A DNA stretch of 64,000 bases, taken from assembly GCA_907163375.1 (NCBI GenBank), contig CAJQUW010007429.1, positions 372,001 to 436,000 of the forward strand. Reading direction: 5' to 3'. A program made the translations under genes and the position numbers. Shown piece by piece: positions 43,480-55,329 of this stretch. The stretch is from Prostheceraeus crozeri. Taxonomy: Eukaryota; Platyhelminthes; Polycladida; Euryleptidae. The notes below the pieces were generated by a model. That model saw only the letters and a list, made by a program, of their open reading frames with translations. It did no database searches and was not told the DNA's origin. Position 1 is the stretch's first letter, and the number at the start of each line of letters is the position of its first letter.

Positions 43480-44179
43480 TGTAAAGATAGAGTAAAATTT
43501 GATAGCAAGTGTTTATAGGATACTATTTGCTGATATGCATTGAAAGACTAAGTTACCAAACATTTGATAGCAAGCCAGCAACCGTTTGGGTGTTAAGCTC
43601 TTGAATCCGTTACAGGCATTACTCAGAGGGGATCTTATCCAAGCTCCAAGGCCTCGACCCACAAATCCAACCTCGATCGGACAGAGCGTGCGTCATATCA
43701 CTGTGTTGGTATCCTGGCCCCAGTTTTGACATGAAAACCGGTGGAGTTATTTACAAGAGGAAACGACCCAAGTCACAGACTCATAAACGACTGCTTTTTA
43801 TTCAAAAACTTTAATTATTATCATTAAATATGAATTTAAATTTTTCAGTATTTTAGTACTTTTCATAAAACGTTTATAAGTAGTCTGTCACCTACAGCAT
43901 AGCAAACTCTGTCGAATGTTTTGTGAATCAAGTCTAAAGGACTTGTAGAAGCAAAGTTATAGCCGTTTGAAGATTTCGGCCTACTATCATCAAATGGTCA
44001 GTCATGCTATACTGACTAACCTATAAGTCTGACACCTTAGCTGATATCAGCAATGGAAAGTCAGAAGTCCGATATTGGAACTCAAGAGAAACGACTTACC
44101 TGTAGTCAGTTTCTCAACTTAGTGAAATTCCTCTCCCAATCCCGTTCTTATATACCCTGTGAATATGCAATCGATAAGA
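43480..44179 (-). other. Leader intron and subterminal region of Polinton B
   Basis: Non-coding. It contains the predicted 5'-UTR intron of gene X and the stretch 43830-44055 that matches 12385-12610 in Polinton A. No gene. Confidence 0.45.
44147..44154 (-). promoter_or_regulatory. TATA box of gene X, Polinton B
   Basis: Minus-strand TATATAAG lies about 48 bp upstream of a splice donor (CTACAG|GTAAGT), just inside the right terminal repeat. This mirrors the TATA box inside the left repeat. Confidence 0.4.
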
Positions 44180-44915
44180 GGGGGGGGGGCGTCAGCGAAA
44201 AATTTTTCTCTCCGATTGCTTTCAAATTCACCATACCGATGCAGAATTTCACGCTGACTCCGAATCTGAAATCCGTTTTCCCATCCGATGCTTCGTTTTG
44301 ACGCTACAGCCCAAAACGTCCAAAATCCTAACTTTGTCGTTTTTCGACAATCTCCCAAAATCTTAAATGGCGTCTCACATCTAAACGAAGACAGATATGA
44401 ACAAGCCGATTATTTCACTGAATTTGTCTCACTCTTAGCTTTCAAACGAGCTATTGCACGACAAAATCCGTCCACTGGAAGCAAAGTTGGAAGGTCGGTG
44501 CCGAGGGGGGGGACGTCAGCGAAAATTTTTCTCTCCGATTGACTTGAAACTCACCATACCGATGCAGAATTTCACGCTGAATCCGAATCTGGCCTCCGTT
44601 TTCATATCCGAGCACTGCTTCCACTCGAAACAGCCCATTTTCAACCCAACATTCATCAGATTGCACGAAAAACATCACACACTATAGCCTCAAGACAAAA
44701 CCTGGCGGTCGCCCAAGTCCACCACGACACTCTGTCGTTCCAGACGGGGGGGACGTCAGCGAAACTGTCGGACCCACTTGGCCGGCACACCACGACACTC
44801 TGTCGTTCCAGAGGGGGGGGGGGAGTCAGACTCGAAGCACCACGGCGGCCGACCGCGACACTCTGCCGTTCCAGAGGGGGGGCGCCGGTCGAGTGTTCGC
44901 CGTTTTCTTACTACT
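44180..44915. repeat. Right terminal inverted repeat of Polinton B
   Basis: Reverse complement of the left end with only a handful of differences, mostly in C/G-run length. The homology to the left end stops near the G-run at about 44178. Confidence 0.85.
44721..44876 (-). repeat. Terminal iterons, right end of Polinton B
   Basis: Inverse copies of the three left-end iterons, at about 44721, 44788 and 44852, each followed by a G-run of seven or more. Confidence 0.7.
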
Positions 44916-44921
44916 GGTGTT
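44916..44921. repeat. Right 6-bp target duplication of Polinton B
   Basis: GGTGTT, matching 28448-28453. It reads straight on into the mariner transposase frame. Confidence 0.9.
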
Positions 44922-45430
44922 GGTTCGCCCTTCCTGTATTGGAGTCTTCATTTGCTTCAGCATCAAGAAAATGATGTGGGTGATCAAAAAGACGGTGAAA
45001 CATGGAATGGAGAATATTTTCGTGAAGTTATGCTTGTGCAAAATGTATTTCCGTTTCTGAGAAACGAGGAAAACGTAGAGGACGTTGATCAAGCTACCTT
45101 GCTGCATGAAAAAGCTCCGTGCTTTTAAGGCAATGCGAACACAAGAGATGTTAATGAATTTTGGATCTGACTTCTTCGATAACACCGTTTGGCCAGGGAG
45201 CTCTCCCTATCTTAACTTTGCGAAAAATTGGTGCAACATTGAAGGATAAAGTTGATGCTTTACTTCAACGAAATCCTAGTCACTTGAGGAGAGAACTGGT
45301 ACGTACTGCATTAACGAAAATCTTGAAAGACATGGAGAGTGACGGCGAGCTCTCGGAAAATCTGCTGAACTCGTTTCCGGACCGTGTACGAGCTGTAAAA
45401 GTATCCCGTGGGGGACTCACAGACTATTAA
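44922..45430 (+). pseudogene. Mariner-type transposase, C-terminal catalytic part
   Basis: This part carries WNGEYFREVML, FPFLRNEENV, LLHEKAPCFKA (around the second catalytic acidic position; the family usually has HDKAPCF) and, after a stop and frame change near 45127, NTVWPGSSPYLNFAKNWCNI, the usual WPGNSPDLN...E block. The tail is a Leu-rich helix ending RAVKVSRGGLTDY. The part between the GRG motif and this region, including the first catalytic Asp, is absent from both halves. The transposon was therefore already internally deleted before Polinton B arrived. Non-functional. Confidence 0.75.
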
Positions 45431-45546
45431 ATATTTTGTTCATTAATCAATGCGTTTTCATTGTGGTTGAAATCAAAAATTCGCTTATGAATTTAAATTT
45501 AAAAACGTCCACTACTTACGGGCATATCTTTGTGGGACACCCGGTA

Positions 45547-48500
45547 GATTTGAGCCGGTGAAACATTCTGTCGGCATCGAATATCCGATTGAATTATCAC
45601 AGTTGTCATGAGGGATCTCTGGAACTTGTACTCCCATTTTCATGTGAATATAAATTTTGAATCACATGATATTGCAGTCAAACCTCGCTTAGCGACCGTC
45701 TTGATATAGCGACCTTCGCGCTTTAACGACCGGTTTTTCTAGGAGCCGAACGGTCAGATAGGAAATTCCACACATTGAAGTCTCGATATAACGGCCCCTC
45801 GATTTAGCGACTGTCGCGCTTTACGCTCGGTTTTTTTAGGAACGAACTGCTCATTTTCTCTCGATAGAACGACCACACGACACTCCAAAATGTTGACAAA
45901 TTTTAGAATTTGTCTGCCATCCCAATTTCTGCCTACTTGCAATTTTACAAGTGTTCTAAGTGTTCCCCATGAGCATCATGATCTGAAATCGAACTGAAAT
46001 TTTGTGTTGCAAATTTTGCATCATGGTTTCTTCACATTATCGGCCTTTGCAAACTGCTTCCAGGATTCGTTCTAGTATGTGAACTAAATCCACCATTCTG
46101 ATTTGGTACACACCTGGCTGTCTGAGCAATGTAGGGACTCCATAGAGCCCATTCATCTGTTCCTTCACGACCAATCCAGCTATCAAAATGTCTCGTTAGT
46201 CAATTTCTATACTTGAGGGCGATGTAATAGTGGAACATCTTGTTGAAACCTGTAGGTTTGCATCTAATTTTATCAACTTCTGGCAGTAGCTGCTTTTGCA
46301 ACATTTTCATGTGTCACCGTTTGCATAGTCTCAAGACAGAAGAATGGCCCAAGAAAAACGACCACGCCGCAAAGTCACCTTCGGCGAACCCTGAGCGATG
46401 TCATCAAGCATCATGTGAGATCTAATTTGGTTCCAAAACCGAATATTTTGATTTGTTTACCTCGCTTTGACATGTAAAACGTTAACCAAAGTGAAAAGCG
46501 GCAGTAGAGATGATGCGCTGTAGTCATAATATGTGACATGAATAAATCAATAACTTTAGGACTTAATGTAAAAGACTTTGCAGCTTTGCGCGATCCCTTG
46601 TCACAATGTTGACAACAGTGATTTCAGGTGTCACGATCCTCATGGTGAACATCTGCAAAATTCAAGTATTCGGAAAGATGTTTTTTACTCGTTGATTACC
46701 AAGATTGTATTTCATGGTTACGTAATTGTGCGGCGTATGATAATGCGATGCATAATGATATTTTAGTCAGATTTTATCATTTCCTAAGGTTCCATACTTT
46801 ATGGACATCCGGTAGAATCCGTATAATCTATTTCAGGAGCAACATTCACATTTCTTGGATTATGAGTGTTTAAGAATGAAAATTGTGCTAAATTAATCGA
46901 CATTGTTTTTATGCTTGCTTTGCTGAAAAGATAGTCTCAATACATTGACATGATTATTACGTAAAACATTATTTATGTACGATGGTGCAAATTCATCTGG
47001 CCGAATTGTGTTAGATCACGCGTTTGATATGTTGAGGATGACAAGAGTCAAAGCATTAAATGTTGATGAGTGTCCGCAGATTTGTAATACATCTCATTCA
47101 GTTATAACCATCATGTCATGGACATTTAGGCACTATCTATCTGGTATCATACTCGTAAGTTGTATTGTACAGTGTATCGTTCTAAGTACTCGTCTAAGAA
47201 TTTAGGATAGCGCCTAACATTGTTCAGCCTACGCTAGCCTTGGGATGCTATCAGCAAATGCATTAAGCTTGCTAATCCCGCGGGATAAATTTCGGGATCC
47301 GGGATCGCAAAAAAATACGGGATCAATTTTAGGATCAGAAAAGTCGGAATTTTAAAAACCCTAGTGGACGTTCCCTGCTCTTTCTTTAGTGAAGCTCCCT
47401 AGCGGTCAGTGGGTGCTACAAAACCATCTAAGCGGGAGTGGACTGGTCTTTGCCGCGAGACACTGCATAGAAGGGGTTTTCGCGACTTCCCATACTGATA
47501 CTGTGAGAAAGTACAAGCAATGTGGAGCATTTTCCGACGAGTGCTATCTAACTTAGTTCCTGGGCGGCATTCTCCGATCTTTATTCTTGAGGTGCTGACG
47601 CTTTTGATATACTGCACAGCGTGCAAGCACATGCACTGTGAAATAACACTGCCAGTATAACTTGAGTTATGTAGTATCAGACAGCATGTACTTCTCGTTT
47701 TGAGAACATGGTCATTGCTTATTACTTACTTCAAGAAATCGCTTTTTAATTAGGTGCTTGAAAAGACATTTCCTATTTTCACTTCACGTCTAGCTCCCTC
47801 GACCTGGTTTTGCACCATTGATTGTACTTTTGTTTGATGAAGGCATGAGTTCACGCCATCATATCAAGACATCGGCAGCTATTCATAAGGAAATTTTTTT
47901 CCTCATCTTTCGGTCGAACTACATACCGACCTGAGTCTGGAGTCACATCATTTGATAGAACTCCGACTCCGCATCCCTGTACTCCAGTTTTAGGCTCTAA
48001 ATCTTCATATGGATAGTCTTCATATACAGTATCGTGACTTCATGTTACTTAATATGTAATTATATCTTGACTTGATAGCATAATATTTGTGTGTAGAATT
48101 TATTCAAATATTTGTTAATTTGGGAAGTCAAGATCTGCTTTCTCACACAGTTAGCGCTTACATGACTTATTTTACAATGAGGAAAAAATGTTGTGCAGTT
48201 GCATCGCAACATTGGAAGTATTCGTAGATGACACAATTCTCACGACTGGATTGTGAAATATACCTATGTAAATGCCAAAATCGACTAAATTCCCTATCAT
48301 TTGTAAGTAGACTATCAATTTTCATTGTGTTACTACGGGAATTGCGGCAATTGTATTATCTGAATATAATTCACGAAAAAACCCGAACCAGATTTGAAAA
48401 AAAATCGATTGCATTGCTTTCAAATATTCATCCAGTACTTGCATTCTCGAATTTCTGAAAAGTATCCGTTTCAGAAAAGGTAATGCTTTTCATCTTGATA

Positions 48501-48797
48501 CATCAAGATTAATAAGGGGCTTTTGTCTTAGGAGCAGAGCAGATTTCGAAATAGGACATAAAAATTTCCATAAAGTTGGGAAGAATGAGGATAATACTGG
48601 TACATATAGAATTCAATTCCATGTCTTTATGTTAATCGATCTTAATTATGTTTGTCCTCACGATTATTGATTAGGACCAATGGAAAGTCACAAGCAAGAC
48701 TTATTTATTATAGAGACTACATGTATATTATTCAAGACTTAATAGAATTTATTAATGTCATGTTTGAGTGTCTTGCATAAACTTATCTTTGATTCAG
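45547..48797. other. Gene-free stretch with DNA-transposon end fragments
   Basis: No host exon is supportable here. Pieces seen: a pogo-like end at 45674, hAT-like GC-rich end words at about 47275-47340 (CGCGGGATAAATTTCGGGAT, CGGGATCGC) and at about 47965-47985 (ACTCCGACTCCGCATCCCTG). A mariner-like ACTTTATGGACATCCGGTAG word at about 46796 resembles the tip of the transposon ending at 45544. It may contain an intron of the nucleoside hydrolase. Confidence 0.4.
45674..45870 (+). repeat. pogo/Tigger-like transposon left end with subterminal repeats
   Basis: CAGTCAAACCTCGCTTAGCG followed by repeated TATAGCGACCTTCGCGCTTT and TTTAGCGACTGTCGCGCTTT, each before a CGGTTTTT word. CAGT(C/G)AAACCTCG tips with TA duplication are typical of pogo-like elements. 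No matching right end is seen nearby. A short frame at about 46345 (MAQEKRPRRKVTFGE) could be a relic of a pogo HTH, but this is weak. Confidence 0.4.
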
Positions 48798-48914
48798 GAG
48801 AGCTCGTGTTGTTGGCTTTGGGACCACTTACAAACATCGCAATGGCAATTCGAATGGATCCGGACTTTGGTGCGCGGCTTAAAGAAGTCTATATAATGGG
48901 TGGTAATTATCACG
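48798..48914 (+). CDS. Host nucleoside hydrolase (IUNH family), internal exon
   Basis: A 117-bp exon bounded by TTGATTCAG| and |GTGAGT. It encodes ELVLLALGPLTNIAMAIRMD, then PDFGARLKEVYIMGGNYHG. This is the signature of inosine/uridine-preferring nucleoside hydrolases: (P-G-E-)L-L-A-L-G-P-L-T-N-I-A followed by I-M-G-G-N, which contributes to the ribose/Ca2+-binding active site. The enzymes cleave the N-glycosidic bond of ribonucleosides. It ends in phase 1, and the exon at 59483 starts in the matching phase. Upstream exons (DTDxGxDDA, HGxDG) were not found in the window, so they lie far upstream or in sequence I could not recognise. Confidence 0.85.
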
Positions 48915-49639
48915 GTGAGTTAATTGTGAATTAATTATCATGAATGAATTTAATGGTCAATCGATTTGCTCAGCATCAAAGAATGCAGCTGCAATTGTTT
49001 ACAATGCAATTCATTGTTCCATTTGCTATAAACTGATATGGCTGATGACCAGGCCACTGAAGCAAATAGTGAGGCACGAGTGCAAATAAAATGTTTTGAA
49101 ATATGCATGCAATTTTATATGTACAAATATGCGCATTTAATGTAAATATTAGGAAAACAAATATTAGAGATCTAAAAATAATACAAGTTTGGATACGGAA
49201 ATACATATTATAGATTTATTATTATTGTTTTAATAGCTCTAATAATACGATCAAAAAGCTAATTCTAACGTGAATTGTCATCATAATGATAGTAACCGCA
49301 TTGTTAAGAAGTCAGCTATGAACATTTTTTGTTATCCCAAAGAATAATTATTTGATCATTCTCTCTCTATTCAAATTGCAACTGAAGAACTATGAATAAT
49401 GACACCAGACTGCTTTTTTGAGTGAGATCGGACATTCGGAGATTAATCATCATCCACATTTTTTTCTACTTCCATCTAATGAATACGTCTTCCATTTAGA
49501 GTAGGGTATTTGTGTATTTGTGAGAGAGATTGTGGAGCTGAGATTTTATTGTTTAGAACATACAACGGCTACAAGTCCAATGGGGCACCAAATGGCTTTT
49601 TTCTTTCAATCCTTCAAAAACTCAGAGTGTTCTACACTC
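48915..49639. other. Intron of the nucleoside hydrolase, no feature recognised
   Basis: AT-rich intron sequence leading into a LINE fragment. Confidence 0.5.
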
Positions 49640-50290
49640 ACGACTTAAAGGAGATGATGGTCATCATAGCATTAAGATGTCTAATAATAGGATCATGGAA
49701 CAAGATTCCATCTCCTTCCTTGGATTGGCGGTTGCGAAACACTTGTCCTGGAAACGGTGCATCCAGTCCATCAGCAAGCAGGCAACTCAACGCGCTGGTA
49801 GTCTCTCGTACCAACAGCTATCTTCCACCACAGACTGTCTGTTATCTTTACATGTCCACTATCCGTCCTCTGATGGAATATTGTTGTCACCTGTGCGCCG
49901 ACACCCCACAAACACATCTTGACGTCCTTGAACGGGTTGAGAAACGTGTCAAGAATCTTATGGGTGAAAAACTTGCTAACAAGTTGCAGTCGCTTTCCGT
50001 CAGAGGGGATGTTGCTTCACTCAGTCTCTTCTACAGGTACTATTTCGGTAGAAGCAGCTCTGCAGTAGATGAGTGTGTATCCAAACCTAAGATCCTCTCC
50101 AGAAGCACACGCAGAGCTAATGCACTCACATGCTATCATGTGAGCTTAGAACGTGCACGTACTGTGAGTCGCTCGAAAAGCTTTTTTGTTCGCACGGCAC
50201 AGCTTTGGAATCAGCTTCCCCAGACCACTTTCCCGACAAATACAATCTTCACACTTTCAAGAGGCGTGCGAACATGTTTCTGATGGGGAC
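49640..50290 (+). mobile_element. LINE 3' end (Jockey/CR1-type reverse transcriptase C-terminus), in an intron
   Basis: One frame encodes FLGLAVAKHLSWKRCIQSIS and KQATQRAGSL. After a frame change near 49760 another reads LPPQTVCYLYMSTIRPLMEY, DVLERVEKRVKNLMG, RGDVASLSLFYRYYFGR and ARTVSRSKSFFVRTAQLWNQ. This is the well-known C-terminal tail that follows the reverse transcriptase (LGV.I...LSW..HI, IRPLMEYC.H, RRDVASLSLFYRYYFG, SF..RTA.LWN.LP). No RT catalytic motif (YxDD) remains, so it is a 5'-truncated dead copy. Plus strand, same orientation as the host gene. Confidence 0.8.
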
Positions 50291-51063
50291 AGCTTAATCA
50301 GATTAGAAGATCTGTTTTTTTCTTTTATTTATTTAAAGTAATACAATTTATTAGTTTTTCATTGAGTAAACCCCCACCTTTCTTCATGACTCATTGCTGT
50401 GCTAGCGGTGAAAATTCTGTAAAACAAAACATTATATGGCGTAATATTTATGTTGATAATACTCGCATTTCATAATTAAATAGGGTTAGTAAGCATCATA
50501 GTTAAATAGCGCTTGCCAAATTCCTATTATGTCAATTTCACTTCATCAATTAGGCCTATTATGTGCTGCTACACGATATTTCATCGTTGCATTTTGTCTG
50601 ACTAAGCTTTGTGAGCGAAACGTTATACAATACCGACGGCGTTTTTTCTCGTTCTTCACATCATCGGGCCAATTTAGTTGATAACAATGGTTGATTATTA
50701 CACAAAATAAGCTCATGACCTACCTTATGTTGTGAAGCAAAGATTGCTTTAAATGATATTCTTTTGTTTTGTAACGTCTGGTGTGTAAGTGACCTTGTAA
50801 AACTACAACAATATGAAATTTGACTTCCTAGCCTTTGCTATGTTAGATAACATGTGACAAGTTGTCGAACGAAATGCGGATGTGTTAATTATGCCTTACT
50901 CCTATAGACTTTGACGAAAAAGTTCTAGTGGTTCTGCAGTTTGAGCAATCAAGACATTGATCCTTATTTTCTTCGGCACTTCCAGAAATGTTTCATGGTA
51001 ATCACAAATACTTGATTATTCATCAAGAACCGTTTGATATTCCAGCAACCCATAATTAGAAGT

Positions 51064-51170
51064 CTAAGAACCAAGGTTTCGGAGCCGGAACTGGAGCCTC
51101 CGGCAGCCGTGTTGGTAGGTCGGAGCCGGAGCCGACAGAAAATACCACGGCTCCGGCTCCGACCTGATGT
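51064..51170. repeat. hAT-like GC-rich end (GGAGCCGGA words)
   Basis: Alternating GGAGCCGGAGCC and its inverse GGCTCCGGCTCC around a short centre, a common hAT subterminal style. Only one end is seen. Confidence 0.35.
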
Positions 51171-51819
51171 TTTATGTATTTGACTTCAGTCACTTTGCGA
51201 GAAAAAGTGATGTTTGACAGTGTAGATGAAACGAATGCAAGTGTGTCATAATTGTAGATCTCCCAAAACCTACTGATCCTCTCAATACTCAATATCTCTT
51301 CTTCCTTTATAAGTGCCTCATTTTCAATAAGATGCTTAGGAGAAGTGTTGAAGAAGTATTGAAATACAATTGAAGAAACGCTTTTTGATATAAAAGTATT
51401 TTAGTTCAATTTGGAAAAATTTAAAAGGTTTCACTTGATTGATAAATGATAGATGTTTGACAACTAAGTTGTTAAATCATCTCGGTTGACCGGCAGCACG
51501 AGTTTCTACAGGGAACGAGGCTGTACGTTGGAATCTCGGAGAACGCACTGCACCCTATCCATTGCTGCTACGAACCTGCGCGTCTTCGAGTTCTACCCGG
51601 TTCCTGTTATCATCAGGCAGGATTGATTTTTTTCTATTTGATTAATAATGCAGCACTCTGGGAGAGTGAAATATGTGTCTTCGTCTCTGATTTAACGCTA
51701 AGAGCGGTCGCGATAGGGACTAAATCAGAGGCCTCAATCAGTCCCCTAAAAATGGAGAAAATTTTCATGATTTCCTTTGCGACTTAAAACAGTCTTATGT
51801 GGAAAGCACCAGCTAAGTT

Positions 51820-51930
51820 ATTGGCAGTGTTTTTGAGCGAGCGAGCGGCATTTTTTCAAGTTTTTGATGAGCGGATGAGCGAGCGAGCGCTGATTTTTTG
51901 TCGTGAGTGAGCGGTTGAGCGAGCCATTTT
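51820..51930. repeat. hAT-like end with GAGCGAGCG repeats
   Basis: TTTTGAGCGAGCGAGCGGCA, GAGCGGATGAGCGAGCGAGC and GAGCGGTTGAGCGAGCC lie within 90 bp. Such subterminal arrays mark hAT non-autonomous elements. The other end was not located. Confidence 0.35.
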
Positions 51931-54906
51931 TAGAAAAAATTAAAAAGATCAAGTATTCAAAACTGCGAAATATTTGAAATGTCTTATAAAAATGCTTTCT
52001 AGTACATGCATGTATATAACTTGAATGATGGACAAAACATCCGCGCTTTTTCTCTCTTCTGTAGTTCTCCCACTCTTGATAATATGCATTGAATGTCCGT
52101 CTGTATTCTACTTGTGGATATGAACTTGGCAAGAAGAAGGTCTTTGTGGTAGATGATGTACTCAACATCTGACTATTGACAAATTATTTATTTACATATC
52201 TTTTGAATCGGTCTCCGAATCGTCGGTTCGCCCCATAGATGTACTAATGGTTCCGCAATTGTACGAAGCCATTATAAGATACTTTAATTTGATAGAAACA
52301 TTTCGTTGCTGGAACATATCCACATGCAGATTCCTTAGAGACATTCAGCATCGTCAAACGTGAAAGAACTGCGAAAGAGCTACAATTTTTAGAAGAATTG
52401 AAACCAACCAAATTAGGCCTACACACGGACAATCTTATTGTAGGCATATATGGCTTCCACTTTACGGTAAATGGATTTTCAGACCTTCATTTTAACCCTA
52501 TCCATACCAGACTCTGAAGCACGCAGGACTGAATCGTCCCCCCCTTAACTTCCAAACCAATGCTACAAATCACATGAATTTCACAGTATACAACATATTT
52601 AGGGTCTGAGCTTTCTTATCGTGATGTTCATTTGCCCCAACTAATTCATCACCATGTTGTAAAAAGTAATTCAAGATGCAAAATCACCAATTTTGACATT
52701 TTTCTTTTTAAATTTGAAGTTTTACCTAACTTTAGACAGAAATATCCTCAATGGATTAAGATTGCAGAGTGCCCCTTCGCCTGGACAAATAATTGAAAGA
52801 TGTCCTCAAAAATCATGTCTGAGGACATTTTTTATTCTATCTCCTGAATTATTTCTATTTGCGATGCTAAACGAGTTGAGTGTACTAGGAAGCTACTTAT
52901 CTGAGAACGACAAGATAGATGTGTAGGCCCTGCGCAGAATAGTCTATAAGTCAAACATATGCGCATAAGAAATGTGGAAGATTTTCCTTCAAAAGTAGCC
53001 TTTCCAATGTGTCTATGAAATGATGTTCAACAGCTGTTAGTAGCTCCATAGGGCTATGTAATTATGTGAAGATGGACGACACTAGACATTCAAATTATTA
53101 TGAAAAGATATAGAAGCGACTACTTATAACTACTAGAAAATTATAGGCAACATTTACTTAACATTTTAATTTCCAATCCTACATTCGATGTAGCCTATAT
53201 GACATAATAGATTATCATGATATTGTTCATAGACTCACATTTCTCAAATAATGTGCTCACATTGGAAATCGATCTGTTTCGTCAAAAGTTACATGCATCA
53301 TGCAAAATGTTTACAAGAAGTAACCATTTTCAGACTTTCGAAAAAATACTTTTCAAAATCCAACGGGACAAATTTAACGATTTCAGTGAAAATTTTGAAA
53401 ATGAGCTCAACTTTAGGACGCAAAATCTTAGGTCGCACGGCTTAGCTTCAAGGAGATCATCAAAAATCGGGAAACCGAATCGTCTCTCTCCGGTCAGGAT
53501 AGTTATCAAGTCATCATAAATCTTGTAACTGCAATATTGTTGAGTTTATTTTGCTTACATCCTTTTCTGACAGCCTTCTTAAGTTAGAATAATAAAGTTT
53601 TAAAATGTCTTCTTGCTAGTTATCTTTCAACAACTAATTTTGACAATAGACCAGAACCATTGTCAAGTGAAAAGGAATATATCATTTAAAGGAGTCAAAC
53701 ATTTTCAATACTGAGTAGTAATTAGTTGGAGTGGTAAATCATGGGTGACCATGCCCACTCCGCTCTGCTGCACCCTTCTTTCTATTTCTTCCCAAGGTGA
53801 CTGTCTTTGCAAAGACATTTCTTCCAACTATAATTAAAATGTTGCGTCTACATGTTATTCTTCCTTCTTCACCAGCTGTTCACTTAAGATCAATATGTTG
53901 GTCAAAGATTTGCTGGAGATCAATAAATAATAAGACAATTAGACAATTCAAACATTGATTTTTCCGACTCGTTTGATGAATACCATCAATCAAGGTGTCA
54001 ACGTATATTCTAACATTTTTAACAGCTTTCGTACTAGTTTACAGTCAAATCTCGATTATACAGCGTACTTGATGTTGATGAAATATGTCTAGATAGTAGT
54101 TGACAAATACTTTCTAGATAAAATAAAAAATGATGATTGTTAAATGATTGCAAGTAAGATATTGTCAATCGAACCATGCATTTCAACTGTTGAAATCACA
54201 GAGTTAAATATTTTGTTTATCTGCTTCGGTTTGCTAGAATTGTGAATTGCTAGAAGTGTGATTAATACGAAATTGACGGCACATCGAGGAACCTATTAAG
54301 TGGGCAAAAAGGAATTCCTAATACCTTACAGAGATAGGAAAAAAGTCGTGCGTCGCCTGCGGATTAATGTGAGTTCCAGCAAAGTGCTTCGATTGCCAAG
54401 ATTCCTTCAGAATCGAATTCAGATCATTGCATCATTGCGCACAAGTTTTCTACATAATGTTGGCCCTTCCGATCATTATTAAAAATGTAGCAGGCGTACG
54501 AAAAAATTAGTTCGCTTTATGTTTTCACATCCTCTCCTCGGCATTTCTTACTGTATAGTGCATACAATCGAATGTTAACCAAGACAGGGATGTGTGTTTT
54601 GGTGTGTGCGAAGTGATATCACAGCATTTCTCACTGGGCCTGGTGTCCTCTGCTGACAGCTTATTGTTTGCCTTTCCCAATAGCAATCGATACACGAATT
54701 ATCCATTCGAGAAGGAGCAAGTTGTCCATTTCTGTGATGTGCCATTTCGATGTTAAGGTTACATACAATTCTTTATTTCTAGGAAACCGAAGCGCGCAGA
54801 TGAATCTAATTCTGTGGTTGAAATACATTGAGTTCAATTTGTAATATTGTACTTGCAATTAGATCTTCCGTTTTCTTATGCGTAAGGTTCTTCATTATGT
54901 AACTTT

Positions 54907-55087
54907 CCACAAGGTAAGTTAAATATCGCTCCTTCAAATTTAAGATAATTTTTGCGAAGTAGATTTCGTCGATGTATTTCTTCTCCATGGTCACTCTCAA
55001 GACTCTTGACCCTCAGTGAATTTTACTTCGCAAAAAAATTAAAATAATCTTAAACTTAAAGGAGCGATATTTTTCTTGCCTCGTGGA
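54907..55087. repeat. Foldback MITE-like inverted repeat, about 180 bp
   Basis: The left arm (54907-54966: AAATATCGCTCCTTCAAATT, TTTGCGAAGTA) is matched by the inverse at 55018-55087 (TACTTCGCAAAAAAATTAAA, AGGAGCGATATTT), with about 50 bp between them. No coding sequence; target duplication not clear. Confidence 0.6.
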
Positions 55088-55329
55088 AGTAAACACAATA
55101 TTTGCAGTTAATTTGCTATATCTTGTTATATTTGTTATTCTCATGAAAAATCCGTTCAACGATGAAATAATTGAAATTGAAGTAGTCGACAATTATAAAC
55201 ATCTCGGTCGATGGACATCAAAAAATATCAGGAAACTTATTGCCGAATTAGAAGTGAAAAATCCTTATACCTGACAAAGAAATCTTTAAAGGACATGATG
55301 TTTGCGAGAACGTCGTAATTAAATCTCGA

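Larger units (their letters stand above)
28454..44915. mobile_element. Polinton B (Maverick), 16.5 kb, both ends and target duplication present
   Basis: It begins AGTAGTAAGAAAACGG and ends with the exact inverse, and carries 0.7-1.1 kb terminal inverted repeats and a 6-bp duplication, GGTGTT. The tips start 5'-AG and end CT-3', as is usual for Polintons. It carries polymerase B, a packaging ATPase, a basic minor-capsid-like protein and about ten other genes in a compact layout: mostly plus-strand in the left two-thirds, with polymerase and gene X on the minus strand at the right. I do not recognise an integrase, an adenain-like protease or the usual double-jelly-roll major capsid protein. A few genes are interrupted (about eight to ten breaks in all), so it is not a functional copy. 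The nearly identical terminal repeats and exact target duplication point to a young insertion. Confidence 0.92.
27658..45546 (+). mobile_element. Tc1/mariner-superfamily transposon split by Polinton B
   Basis: The left end (27660, GCGGGTGTCCCATAAAGATG) and the right end (45544, read inward CCGGGTGTCCCACAAAGATA) are imperfect terminal inverted repeats. Each is flanked by TA (27658-27659, 45545-45546), the target duplication of this superfamily. Removing Polinton B and one copy of its target duplication leaves 1417 bp, a normal mariner size. The transposase reading frame is present in two parts, 28230-28453 and 44922-45430. Confidence 0.85.
50291..54906. other. Intron sequence with scattered transposon scraps
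   Basis: About 4.6 kb with no exon recognised. It holds the GGAGCC-rich scrap at 51064-51170, the GAGCGAGCGAG scrap at 51820-51930 and a pogo-like tip at 54041-54063 (TACAGTCAAATCTCGATTAT). The rest is AT-rich without structure that I can name. Confidence 0.4.

Noticed and set aside
46345-46410. Short frame MAQEKRPRRKVTFGE as a pogo transposase start
   Set aside because: Position downstream of a pogo-like tip is right, but the match to the HTH is too short and the frame ends quickly.
55083-55274. Frame containing VVDNYKHLGRW as a gene
   Set aside because: Short, overlaps the foldback MITE arm and at best is a LINE scrap.
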